A DNA stretch of 64,000 bases from Watersipora subatra (Eukaryota; Bryozoa; Gymnolaemata; Cheilostomatida; Watersiporidae). Position numbers and translations under genes: made by a program. The notes below the pieces were generated by a model. The model saw only the letters and a list, made by a program, of their open reading frames with translations. It searched no databases and had not been told where the DNA came from. Shown here in pieces: positions 23,703 to 36,900 of this stretch. The stretch's first letter is position 1. The number at the start of each line of letters is the position of its first letter. Location: NCBI RefSeq assembly GCF_963576615.1, contig NC_088712.1, positions 33,675,155 through 33,739,154 of the forward strand, written 5' to 3'.

Positions 23703-26700
23703 TAGTTATGCCAATCTTGTTAGTATTTTAATGGTCACTTGTTCTCTCGGTTCATTAGTTCTGCTTATATAAGGCTAGCCTAGGATTGATTTATTCAGCG
23801 AATTTTCTACACACTATAATATCAGTAGGCCTACATTTGGTTATAGTTTGAACTTACCCAAAACCATGACCAAGGGCTAATCTGATTTAAGGTTTTACTG
23901 GTTATCAGAGTAATTTGATGGCTGCACGAAAATATTTAACGGTTGAGAAAAATCAAACACATAACAACTTATATTATATTTCTATCAAAGTTTTTCATAT
24001 TCCCAAAAGAAAAGAGAATGATAATAAAGCTGTTTCCCAAAGTGAGTATAATAGATTCTCTTAGGGTCTCCATAAATTGGTTCAAAGCATTGTGACTCTA
24101 TAGATGTTTGGAAATGTTGGAGAAACTGTTACAGAACATAACCTAGAGTAAAATACGATAATAATTATTATAAATATGTTCAGTACATGTTGTGGTGTCT
24201 CATTTTTTTGGTGAATCTTGTGCGGCTGCAAGCTCGTGACTGTCAATTCAAATTTCAGCATTTATAAATAGTTTAAACCTTTTCGTTGTGTATGAATCAA
24301 ACCCACTTACTTTTTGTCATTTTTAAAAACACCTTATGCTAAAATATTTACTAACCACGCTATATTGTATTGATCATTCCTAATCTTTCTGAACATCAGC
24401 AAAACTTTAATCTGTATTTCGTCATATTTATCAAAACTTGTCTCAAATATATTACACGTGAAAAAGGCAAAGTTTAAACAAAATTCAAATATTTGTATTT
24501 TCATGCCAAGTGCTTATATAAACTGTAAGACTGCATAGTCAGCGATGTCCTGCAAAGGTTGGCAGCAAATGTAATGTCGGTTTTGCTATTAATTCCCAAC
24601 TTGTACAAACATCATTGTTTGGTTTTTGATCGCTTTGATGAAAATCTAAAATGACAGTCATCTGCTAAGTTTTTATATTATAGCCAACATTAATGTTAGA
24701 AGTTTGCTTAAAGGTGTGTTAGAGGTGTCTTAAGAGTGTCTTAAGGGTGTCTTAAGGGTGTCTTAAGGATGTCTTAAGGGTTTGTGCTGCTCATTTATAT
24801 TTTTTATGATTCAGAAGTATGTCACCAAACACTGAATTGGATGAAGAAAACAAGTTAATAAGACAACATAGAAATATTTCTTGTAAAGATGTGTATCACA
24901 TTTATGTTCCTAATTTCTAAAAACTCACTTAATTCTCTCTATTTAGATAAGCTGATCGTCTCAAAGATAAAATATTGTTACTATTTTGCCAAATTTTCAA
25001 GTACTAAAAGCCATTACAAGAGAGTCTTTCTGCCTTGTAATCTCCTAGAAGTAGAATAATTGTGACATGACCACACTGTTTTATAATGTATTTATACTTA
25101 AAATTGAGCTGTCACAGCGAGGGATTGTCTCTGCGCGTAGTTTAAATATGCGTAGCATGAAAACGCAAATCAACATAATTTTGTTATTTTTATGTTCGAG
25201 GGTGTAAAGGAGGCAAGTATAGAGGAGGCAAGTATAGAGACCTCAACTTACAAAGAGACCTTATAGAGACCTCAACTTACAAAGTTTATCAAGGCTCATA
25301 ATTCCTGAAGATAAGTTTATGAGTTGCTGACCTCGCGATAATCAGAGTGTTAAATGTAGTCCAACTATCAGCTCTAATAACAATAGAAACTACAGTTTAA
25401 TCTTGGATACATTTGATGCAACTTCTCAGTGAACCTTGAATCTGGTTTGAACTATCATAAGGCCAGTAAAAACCTGACCTAAAGATTATATGACTTTATT
25501 TTATGTATTTAGTTTCTTTCAGTGAACTAAAAGAAAAGAACAAGTTAGAAAAATTTATATGTTTGTTGCATCTGTGGAAAATTTGTTGAGAAACTAGTGC
25601 TGAACATGCTGCAGTTTCATGGTAGCCTGAGATCCATCATAACTTTTTTATCAAAGCGACAAAAATCATGATAAAACAATTTGTGTCGTCTGTCAATAAT
25701 GCTGATAGGCATTTTGCTATAAATAGTTTAACGTCTGCTATAAAATAACTACACTGTATACGCTTGATGAATACACTGACTGATGCAATACAATAATTCT
25801 AATGAATAAACAGGAAATAGGAGACAAATCTGTGCGAAAAACAGAAGTGAAAAAAAATTGCATAAGTCATGATTGTACGAAGTATTCTCACAAAAAGCAC
25901 AGCTGTGATCAGCACTTTCTTATACTGGGCATAATATTTATATTATAGATGGGGTCTCTTATATAGTCATATAAAAGAAGGTTCCCCGGTTTCAAACAGC
26001 TATCAACTCTGTTTATCTCACGGATAACAATTACCTTTCACGCTATAAGCTACTAATCAAGGTATAAGGTTCACTAAGCCTCCGTGTTATACTTTAAGTC
26101 TGCAAACATTTCTACCTGTTCATCAGCAGACATCACAGACATCAAACACAGTCTGAAGATAAGAAGAGGATTATTATAATCACAAGCTTGTATAAGGTTA
26201 TGGAGGAACTTTAATACCTGAATTAACTCTAGTCAGGTGAGAGTCATGCCAAGGATTTGGTGAAGTTGGGAAGTTATTAAGCTCGTATCTATGGCGATAC
26301 ATATGTCCCCACGGATGCTTATCCCTAAAAACATGACTTGTGTCTCTCGTATAATCTTATTAGAAATTAATTTATTCTGTCAACTGTTGCATCAAACAAA
26401 TTTTGGTTTATTCAGCTAACCACGGGTAGACTAGGTTTTTGTGCATTTTTTTGTAAATGTTATCGGTACGGTGAGTCAGATAATGGCTACTTCACCAAGA
26501 GCTGAGTCTAAAAAAAACCAAATGTAAAAAAATGTTGTGTAGTAAAAAAGTAATTAAGAGGTGCTAAAATACAAAAGACTTTCGCTATTCCTTTAGTTCT
26601 GTCAACCTCTGTCTCAGAGAAAGTTTGAATGCAGAGCAACAGCCATGGAAAATGTGTAGGAGGAAAAAATGGAGATTTAATATTATAAAAACAATACCAT

Positions 26701-27018
26701 AAATGTTTCACCCACACAATGTCTGGTTAATGCTGCTCAAACAATGATTGTCAAACATCCCTTCCTATCACATGAGCATTTTCTGACAGCAGTTTCCTGG
26801 AAGAGTAACTGAATTACTGTCATCGAGGGATTCTTCTCTTAGGCCTCTGAGTGTCTGATGCATCAGCAAGAGAAATATTTTAGTGATGATATTCTCTGCG
26901 AGCATCCTGAGATGATCTCATCTGTTTCCAGTTTGTCTCGATGAAGTTGAGTTTATGTCAAACTTGAATGCAAGCAGCAAATCACTGTTTAGTGAATCAC
27001 GGGGCTCCTGGTTGAGAA
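23703..27018. other. Unassigned intergenic sequence
   Basis: AT-rich. It includes a short 11-bp array (GTGTCTTAAGG, about six copies, 24717-24782) and a GAGGCAAGTATAGA direct repeat near 25207-25240. No gene seen. Confidence 0.5.
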
Positions 27019-27372
27019 CTATAGCGAGTACCCGGTATAGCGAGTACCCGGTATAGCGAGTACCCGGTATAGCGAGTACCCGGTATAGCAAGTACCCGGT
27101 ATAGCGAGTACCCGATATAGCGGGTACCCGGTATAGCGAGTACCCGGTATAGCGAGTACCCGGTATAGCGAGCACCCGGTATAGCGAGTACCCGATATAG
27201 CGGGTACCCGGTATAGCGAGTACCCGGTATAGCGAGTACCCGGTATAGCGAGCACCCGGTATAGCGAGTACCCGGTATAGCGAGTACCCGGTATAGCGAG
27301 TACCCGGTATAGCGAGTACCCGGTATAGCGAGTACCCGGTATAGCGAGTACCCGGTATAGCGAGTACCTGGT
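27019..27372. repeat. 16-bp minisatellite
   Basis: About 22 copies of TATAGCGAGTACCCGG, GC-richer than its surroundings. Minus-strand frames of 78 and 179 codons across it are artefacts. Confidence 0.96.
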
Positions 27373-28080
27373 GTAATGATATCAACAGCAAGGAATGGCT
27401 TACTGTTTGGATGAGATATGGTGCTGATTTAGCTGTGTTTAAACCACCAAAATACACTTTGCTGAAAACCAGTCAATTAGAAAACATTCCATTTATGTAC
27501 TTAGTATGAAAATATAAAATGTAATGATGATGGTTTTTACAAGGCATACAAAACATTGCTGCCAGACAAAATAGACTCTCAAGTTGATGGTATAAGTTTT
27601 TAGACGAGTTCATCTATTGATCTCAATCTGTCTGGCCTCTACAGGTTTCTAGCAATAACTTTATGTAATTCTCATGGCTCACTGAAAATTTAATAGTGGC
27701 TAGTGTAATGAGCCGTTTTACTAATCACTAGGTCAATAATCGGATCTTTGATACTGTTCTGAGCAGCTACCGGTAATGACCTTTACCCTCATATAGACAT
27801 CAGCAAAGCCTTGCTAACTAACATTTAACCTGTAACTTAATCTTTGTGATATAGTGTGACTCAACAAAAACACTAAAATACAGCTAAAAATTAGAGTATA
27901 GTCTGCATAAAATATATTAACCGATCTCCAAAAGTCCAACCAGACAATACCAAGCTAATATCTGCATCAAGAGCGAACAACTCTTCAAATAAAAATATTT
28001 CAAGCTACATTATCTCAAAACAGTAAATTCTAGCCAAGGACTTTTAAAATGACCATACTGGTAGTGCTAAAGATGCATGA
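27373..28080. other. Unassigned intergenic sequence
   Basis: AT-rich, no supported feature. Confidence 0.5.
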
Positions 28081-28710
28081 AGTATGTAGTAATATGTATT
28101 AAAATATGTATATATTGTAAATATCTAAATTAAATATGTATTAAATACGTATTTAATATATTTTCTAGCATAGCCACAGACTTGAAATATAGTCATAAAT
28201 CATATATTATATTGTACTACAAAACAATATAATTTAATATAATGTTATATAATGTAGTATGAGGTAATATAATTAATAATATAGGTATTATAATATTATG
28301 TATTATTGTATATTATAATAATATATAATATTATAATATATAATATATATAATATTATATATAATAATGTAATATAGTAGTAGGCCTATAAACTATATCA
28401 TATTAATATATAATATAATATGGCATACTATAGCATATATTGTATTATGTATAATATATGCTTTTATATATTATATTATATATATAATATTATATATTAT
28501 TTTATACATAAACAATATATACTATATATAATATTATATACAATTCATAGGTCTACTATTATATTATGTGTAATATTATATTATATATGACATATATTAC
28601 ATATAATATCATGTGTTCATAATATATATTATATATAATATTGTATATAATATACACTTTTATATGTTATATACAATATATACTATTATATATAACTACA
28701 ATATGCATAT
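28081..28710. repeat. AT island
   Basis: About 600 bp almost wholly of TATAATATTATATA-type simple sequence with many short palindromes. It is likely an unwinding or breakage-prone element. Confidence 0.8.
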
Positions 28711-29338
28711 TCAAATTACAAATTCAGTTTCTAATTTGGTCATGCATCAGTTTATGTGGTTCCTGCTAAAATTTATTCGTTGCCAAAATCATGGTTATTG
28801 TGGCTTAAAGCCGCCCTAAACAACCAGCTGTCTCCATGATCAAGAGAACCTCTCTACATCTAGAGTATTAGCAGGGAAACTGTAAAACACCTTTTAGTTT
28901 AATAAATGTTAATTGCGTAATTCAAAAGGTAAGTTTAGTTTTGTAGAATTAGCTTGCCGTGCAAGTGTTGATTATAGGGTTAAAATTAGCCACGCCCACC
29001 ACCAACTACGCAATAAGTTTAAGAACAACACCAGCTCCCAATACCTAATAGTATTTTTAACAATTCTAAGAGATGTCAACCCTTTTGAGTCATGCGTCAT
29101 GTGTCATGGGCCAGCGCCTCAACTTGTATCATCTCATGATGGCGTCATTGTTTTATAGTGTCTATTGTATTTTATTGTATATTGATATTGTGTTAAACTC
29201 CAAATGGTTAATTGTCCTTCATTTGATAGTCTAAAACTAGCAGAAAGTTATAATATGACTATAACAATGAACAACATATAGTTTTCGCTGAATAGAAGTT
29301 ACAAAAGGAGAGCATTTCATGATTGCAATCAGATTCGA
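28711..29338. other. Unassigned intergenic sequence
   Basis: The 81-codon frame at 28913-29158 has no recognisable domain. GCCACGCCCACC near 28990 resembles old interspersed-repeat sequence, but no boundaries are visible. Confidence 0.4.
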
Positions 29339-30115
29339 TACAGTGAACATCCATACAGGAAATATCAATACAGGAAACATTCATATGCATCAATACAGTA
29401 AACATCCATATGCATTAATACAGTAAACATCCATATGCATTAATACAGTAAACATCCATATGCATTAATACAGTAAACATCAATATGAATTAATACAGTA
29501 AACATACATATGCATCAATACAGTGAACATCCATATACATCAATACATTGAACATCCATATGCATCAATACAGGAAACATTCATATGCATCAATACAGTA
29601 AACATTCATATACATTAATACAGTAAACATCCATATGCATTAATACAGTGAACATCCATATGCATTAATACAGTAAACATTCGTATGCATTAATACAGTA
29701 AACATCAATATGAATTAATACAGTAAACATCCATATGCGTTAATACAGTAAACATCAATATGAATTAATACAGTAAATATACATATGCATCAATACAGTG
29801 AACATCCATATGCATCAATACAGGAAACATTCATATGCATCAATACAGTAAACATTCATATACATTAATACAGTAAACATCCATATGCATTAATACAGTA
29901 AACATCCATATGCATTAATACAGTAAACATTCGTATGCATTAATACAGTAAACATCAATATGAATTAATACAGTAAACATCCTTATGCATTAATACAGTA
30001 AACATCAATATGAATTAATACAGTAAATATACATATACATCAATACATTGAACATCCGTATGCATCAATACAGTAAACATACATATGCATCAATACAGTA
30101 TACATCCATATAGAT
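29339..30115. repeat. 25-bp minisatellite with 250-bp higher-order repeat
   Basis: About 31 copies of a unit containing CATATGCATTAATACAGTAA. The variant CAGGAAACATTCATATG recurs at 29571 and 29821, exactly 250 bp apart, so a ten-unit block was duplicated. It lies about 300 bp past the gene B polyadenylation candidate. Confidence 0.95.
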
Positions 30116-30402
30116 CAGCCTAACAGACCACAAATATTGTATGCTGTAGAGTTTAACCCTAGCAACATTTAGTCAGCATTTCCCAGCACTAATTTACGGG
30201 TTCGAATACCATCATTGAATAAGTTTGGAATAAGGCCTAGACTAATATGTTTATTGGGTGAGTGGTAATGCTGCAGATGTTTCGCTTGTTTATTTTTCTA
30301 AAGGTCTACTTTTAGGAGCACAAATTGTTTTAGTAAGTATAAATTTCCTTTCCTGCCAACAGATCAACTTACAGTCATCGAGCTGTCTATTGCCATTTCC
30401 AC

Positions 30403-30408
30403 TTTATT
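30403..30408 (-). terminator. Polyadenylation signal candidate for gene B
   Basis: AATAAA on the minus strand, about 205 bases after the gene B stop codon. The position suits a short 3' untranslated region. Confidence 0.4.
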
Positions 30409-30610
30409 TCCATTTACACAATAAAATATTGTAATAAAAATATGATAACTGCGTTCAGTCACCTCATTCCTTGAATATATTTTAATATAAATAAATCAAA
30501 ATAAGAAATAGCAGCTGCTGATGAAACAAGCTCTGCGGATGAGTTTACTCGGTACTGTTGTGAACAATATTAGGCGTTATGTTTCTCCTATAATGACTAG
30601 TTTGTGACAC

Positions 30611-33600
30611 CTATGCGTTACAAGTAGCGATGTAAGGCCAATTACATGTACAAAACATTGGATCAAATATCAGAGATCCAGGACATTTCATTAAATAAAC
30701 TTTGGTGTTTACTATCTGATAGTACTCTCGACATTCGCTGTTTGCCTTCATTCTGAAGATATTACCGCTTTCTGTACATTCAGTCGCAGAAATTGTTTGG
30801 TGATGTAACAAGTTGCTGGTAAGTGAACTGCCAAGGTCTTCAGCTTTTTCTATAAGTGGAACCAAGGTGGATAAAGTCGAGGCAGGTTTATCAGTGTCTG
30901 CAGCTGCCCCGGTTGTGCGAAGCCTCCCGTTGTCTGGTGCCACAATAATCTCTTCTGGTTCATTGTTGTTAGGCTTAAATTGTGATTCAAATGTACTGCG
31001 GATGGTTTGAGAAGAACTTAGTGCTCTAGTGGTTGGCTCAAAAAATGATTCAGTTGGTAAATCAGGGGATCTTTCAAATGATGAGACAGTTGCTGCTTCT
31101 GTTATTGCTTCTGGTGCTGCCTCAGTTGGTGTATTTAGTGCTGCCTCTGTTGGTGTTCCTGGTGCTTCTTCAGTTGGTGTTCTTGGTGTTGCTTTAGTTG
31201 GTGTTCCTGGCGCTGTCTCAGATGGTGTTTCTGCCATTGCTTCAGTTGGTATATCAGGTGCTGCCTCAGTTGGTGCTCCTGGTGCAGCTTCGGTTAGTGC
31301 TCCTGGTGCTGCCTCTGTTGGTGTTTCTTGGGCTGCTTCAGTTGGTGTTCCTGGTGCCACCTCTGTTGGCGTTTCTGGTGCTGCCTCAGTCGGTGTTCCT
31401 GATGCTGCCTCTGTTGGTGTTTCTGGTGCTGCCTCTGTTGGTGTTTCTGGTGCTGCCTCAGTTCGTGTATCTGGTGCTGCCTCATTTGGTGTTCCTGGTG
31501 CTACCTCTGTTGGTGTTTCTGGTGCTGCTTCAGCTGGTGCTCCTGGTGCTGTCTCAGTTGGTGTTTCAGGCGTTGCGTCAGTTGGTGTATTGTCAAACGT
31601 ACTGCTGACGGTTTGAGAAAAAGTTAGTGTTTTAGTGGTTGACTCAAAAAGTGGTTCAGTTGGTAAATCAGGTGATCCTTCAAATGTTGAAACAGTTGCT
31701 GCTTCTGTCATTGCTTCTGGTGCTTCTTCAGTTGGTGTTTCTGGTGCTTCTTCAGTTGGTGTTCCTGGCGTTGCTTCAGTTGGTGTTCCTGGTGCTGCTT
31801 CTGTTGGTGTTGCTGGTGCTGCTTCAGTTGGTGTTTCTGGTGCTGCTTCAGTTGGTGCTCCTGGTGCTGCTTCAGTTGGTGCTTCTGGTGCTGCCTCTGT
31901 TGGTGTTTCTGGTGCTGCCTCTGTTGGTGTTTCTGGTGCTGCCTCTGTTGGTGTTTCTGGTGCTGCCTCAGTTCGTGTATCTGGTGCTGCCTCATTTGGT
32001 GTTCCTGGTGCTACCTCTGTTGGTGTTTCTGGTGCTGCTTCAGCTGGTGCTCCTGGTGCTGTCTCAGTTGGTGTTTCAGGCGTTGTGTCAGTTAGTGTAT
32101 TGTCAAACGTACTGCTGATGGTTGGAGAAAAAGTTGGTGTTCCAGTGGTTGACTCAAAAAGTGATTCAGTTGAAAAATCAGGTGATCCTTTAAACGTTGA
32201 AACAGTTGCTGCTTCTGTTATTGCTTCTGGTGCTGCCTCAGTTGGTGTTTCTGGTGCTGCCTCAGTTGGTGCTCCTGGCGCTGTTTCAGTTGGTGTTCCT
32301 GGTACTGCTTCAGTTGGTGTATCGGGTGCTGCCTCAGTTGGTGCTCCTGGTGCTGCTTCAGTTGGTGTTCCTGGTGCTGCTTCAGTTGGTGTTTCTGGTG
32401 CTGCTTCAGTTGGTGCTCCTGGTGCTGCTTCAGTTGGTGCTTCTGGTGCTATCTCTGTTGGTGTTTCTTGTGCTGTCTCAGTTGGGGTTTCTGGTGATGC
32501 CTCTGTTGGTATTTCTGGTGCTGTCTCAGTTGGTGTTTCTGTCGCTGTCTCAGTTGGTGTCTCTGGTACTGCCTCAGTTAGCGTTTCTGCTGCCTCAGTT
32601 GCTGTTTCTGGTAAGGCTACAGTTGTTACTTCTGCCGCTAACTCTATCCCTGATTCGATTAGGGTTTGTGGAGATCCTTCAGTATTCGTTTCTGTTCCTG
32701 TCTCAGTTAGTGATTGTGGCACTGCATCCATTGGTGTTTGTAGTTCAACCTCAGTTGAAGTCCCAGGTGCTTGCTTAATTGGTACTTCTGGGGCTGTTTC
32801 AATCGGTGGTTCTGATGCTGTCTCAGTTGGTGTTTCTTCTGCTATGTCAGTTGCTGCCTCCGGTGTGACCTCAGCTAATGATGAGGGCGGTTTTTCAACT
32901 GGTACATCTATTGATGAATCTCGCATTGCCTCTTTTGTTGTTTCTGATGAGGCTTCTGTTGATATTTCTGTTGCAGCCTCCGTCGATGACTGTGGTGTTT
33001 CTTCAGTTGGTGTTCCTGGTGCTGTCTCTGTTAATATTTCTGATGCTGTCTCAATTGGTGTTCCTGGTGTTGCTTCTGTTGGTGCTCCTGGTCCTGCCTT
33101 AGTTGGTGTTTCTGGTGCTGCCTCAGTTGGTGTTTCTGGTGCTGCTTCAGTTGGTGTTTCTGGTGCTGCCTCAGTTGGTGTTCCTGGTGCTGCTTCTGTT
33201 GGTGTTTCTGGTGCTGCCTCTGTTGGTGTTTCTGGTGCTGCCTCTGTTGGTGCTTCTGGTGCTGCCTCTGTTGGTGTTTTTTGTGCTGCCTCAGTTGGTG
33301 TTCCTGGTGTTGTTTCAGTTGGTGCTCCTGGTGCTGCCTCAGTTGGTGTTTCTGGTGCTGCCTCTGTTGGTGTTTCTGGTGCTGCCTCAGTTGGTGCTCC
33401 TGGAGCTGTCTCAGTTGGTGTTTCTGGTGCTGCCTCAGTTGGTGTTCCTGGTGCTGCTTCTGTTGGTGTTTCTGGTGCTGACTCTGTTGGTATTTCTGGT
33501 GCTGCCTCTGTTGGTGTTTCTGGTGCTGCCTCAGTTGGTGCTTCTGGTGCTGCCTCTGTTGGTGTTTTTTGTGCTGCCTCAGTTGGTGTTCCTGGTGTTG

Positions 33601-33905
33601 CTTCTGTTGGTGTTCCTGGTGATGCCTCTGTTGGTGCTTCTGGTGCTGCCTCTGTTGGTGTTGCGGATGCAAAGTTTATTGCTTGCTCAGTTACCATAAT
33701 ATTTGTAGAGTGAAAACTTGTTGATTCAATGCTAGTTGATGAGATGGTCGGTGTAGCCAAAGAAGTTGAAGAAGTGGAAGAAGTTGAAGTAGTTGATGTA
33801 CGTGAAAAAGTTGTAGATATATTTGATGAAGTTTCTGATGCTGCTGAGAGGTAGAAAGAGTTGCAGTCTTGATATATTATATCAAACTCTTCCACTATAG
33901 TATAC
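30611..33905 (-). CDS. Gene B exon 3: end of Reeler domain, giant stalk, chitin-binding domain
   Basis: The acceptor TTTTTGCAG precedes GTATACT, and the split codon AG|G gives Arg145. The 3295-nt exon has no internal stop. It begins [14 protein letters not shown], then a Ser/Thr linker ([17 protein letters not shown]) and the octapeptide stalk. The linker before the last domain ([26 protein letters not shown]) resembles gene A's. The cysteines are 1188, 1203, 1219, 1230, 1232 and 1240. The stop is TAG at 30613-30611. Confidence 0.88.
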
Positions 33906-36900
33906 CTGCAAAAACGAATAAAACAGTTTCAACAACTAAGTTTGAGAAAAGATTTTTGTATCAGCATATTTCAACACTAATTAATAACAACATGAGTTAT
34001 TAATTTCTGATTGGAACAAACATGAAAGTTGATAATATCCTCTTGAGCGGCTAAACTTCAAACTAGTGCAGCAATCATAATAGGAAAAGCTGCAACTGAT
34101 GTAATTCCCTAAAATTTCCATCCTTATTTTATCATTCTCAACCAGAGCTATTTCCTTTATTATATTCAAAAATAGTCTAATTGCAGCCTAAAAAGAAAAT
34201 ACACATAATTGTTTTTATGACGGATCGAGTTTCCACTGAACAACCTCTGAGATTACTGTTGTTTTTGTATTCTATCATCTCGATGACTTTTCACAAGATT
34301 AATTAAGGCTCATTATATTTGCTCAGATTAGCTGACCATCTAAAACATTCTTTTTTTCACCAAAATTGAAATTAAAGTTTAATAAAACTCTAGTTATAGA
34401 TTTATTGGTATTATTTAACTTTTTTTTTATAAAAACTGTATTTCCAGGTTAACTCTCATCAGTAAAGTTTTCAATTTTGCTTCTGTTTTATTGGCCGTCT
34501 TAACATTTATCACAACTAGCATTGGTGAGTACAGCATTTAGTCAGATATGAAAGTTTTAACAAACCATTTTGACAAGCAAAAGTTTCATGCAAAAGCTCA
34601 AAAATTTGGAAGCATTTAGCACCCAATCAGAGCTATTCTAAGAAAAAACGCTGTAAAAAGGACTTTGGATATGTTTAGAATTCGCTAACAACACTAACCT
34701 GACAATAACATCTGCTGAAATGTTGAGATTTTCCGGAGCAGTCCACTGAAATAGCACATACTCTTTATGGACAGAACTAGCGTGTCCAATAGATGTACCA
34801 CCACATACTGACACAACTGCTGCGTTAGATGGTTCAATCTGTGACACATTCATTGAGCCGATGAAAGTTCCATTTGAATGTTGAACTGATACAAGGAATC
34901 CTTCAAAGGTTTTGTTGACAAAAGCTTCATCCTTGTAAAGAAGCACTAAAATATAAGAAATTCATTATTTTGTGAATTTAATTTTACTTCCCTTTTTAGC
35001 AAACTCAGGGTTTAAAGTAGCTTCATTTGTTGAGACTCTCACAGGCCGTCCCCTAATCATCAGAAGATATTTGAGATAATAAGCTAACAAGCAGCCTTAT
35101 TACTTTTTTGAAAATAATGATATTTCAAACTGAAAAGTTTTTCAAATGGTGACATATTTAGCTTTTTTTTTGTTTATTAGTCTAGTTGCTATCAAGTTTT
35201 AATGAATCCCGCAGTTGCAATTAAGTACGTGGCAGTCTATAAAAATTTAATAACCGCAGGGAGATAAGAGGGAAAAGTTCTAAACAGAAGTAAGATGATA
35301 CCCTAAGAGAAGAACTAAGTGCTTTTTCAGCTCAGTCAACAATTAAGTCTGACCACAATATGGCAGTTAGTGCATTTAATCCTGTTTCTGATCCTCAAAG
35401 CTTCTTCTTTGTGCAATTAAGCAATCGCTATGAACTCATCATGGTACCCTGTCTCATACCTCTAGACAGATAGTCTATTCACAACAAATGACCTTGACAC
35501 CTTTGTTTCAGATAAACTATAGACAGCTCATCAGATAACAAGTCTCTAAGTTCATCTTAAATACTCCTAAATATCAATAAAACATGATATTGTCAGCTGT
35601 TCATGTGAACTTGTTATAGTCAGTTTAGGTAAAAACTGTCTAGGCCTTGCTCTTCATCTACTGAAAAGAAGGTTACTGTAGTTACAGAGGGTGTCAGCTG
35701 TATTCATCAGAGTATAATAGACATGAGATAGCATATGGTGTAAATATGATATCGTGCGGATTTTATGCATATGATAGTAATTGGCCTAAGATAGCAGATC
35801 TGTCTTTTCAGCTGCTTTATCTTTTGGCGGATACATTGTAGTATAACAGTTGGCGCTGTCTGTACAGGTAATTCATGTGTATAATGTCCATCTCCAAACG
35901 ATCAGTCATTCTAATGTTGCATTTAGTTAACCGAATGAAGAGACAGATTCTCTCTATGAAACTTGAGACTTGTCAACATAAAGTTTTGCTAATTGAAGTG
36001 TCACCACAGCTCTTACTCTTTTTAACTTCAACAAATAATTAAATCAGCCTAATCTTCATTATAATATATAAATCTCAAAGTCTGTCCAGCTACAGTTGAT
36101 TACAGTCTAGCAATAGAAATCCGATTTGATCTCGGAGCTTCCCCTTTACAAGGCGAGAAGCTAACCCATGAGGCTCGTCGGGTGATATGAGTTCCTATCT
36201 GAGTTAAAATACGCATAGTGACTCTGTGTTACGCGCAACGTCACTAAAGCTTGCTCTCACAGCTCTTATTTGTAAGTTTGGCAATATGGATACTGGCTTA
36301 CTCCAATTAGACAATTTCAACTTCATTGCTTGCGACTGTTTATAAGCTGTTTTTAATACTCGTGCAACGCCAAGCATTTAGCTAGTCTTATCACAATAAG
36401 TGTCCATCCGTTCATCTGTCCGAAGTCTGAAGGTTGTATCGCACAATATTTAAACTTGTGACTTTCAACATTTTATATCAACACTCAAACAACTGCACCC
36501 CTCAACTGCTCACCAGCATTACAGAATAATTGTATGTATAGTTATTACACCTGACGATCTCGCACGATGCACTAGACTACTAGGGTACTTACTAGTCATT
36601 AATATAAAATATAAAATAATCGTAAAGCAATTTTGTTAAAAGTATACAAAGAAATTCTTGCAGCAGTTTTCCACAATTAAGTTACATTTTTCAGCTTTCT
36701 GAAATCAAAGTGCATCTTTTAAGAAAGATGGATATATTTAGCAAGTTTCAATTTAAAAGTTAGCTCGAGCAGTAAATTATTGCTGGTTATATTGAGCTAA
36801 ATAAATTTTTTGACAGTAAACTACATTTAAATATGCCTTTTCACAGATCAACAAACTCACTGTATGTCGCTGTTCCTGGGATCCAAGCATCAGCGTCAAT

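Noticed and set aside
30190-30215. GGGTTCGAATACC resembling a tRNA T-arm
   Set aside because: No D-arm, anticodon arm or acceptor stem can be folded around it.
31635-33713. 692-codon plus-strand frame
   Set aside because: Antisense shadow of the gene B stalk; the 24-bp unit has no stops on that strand.
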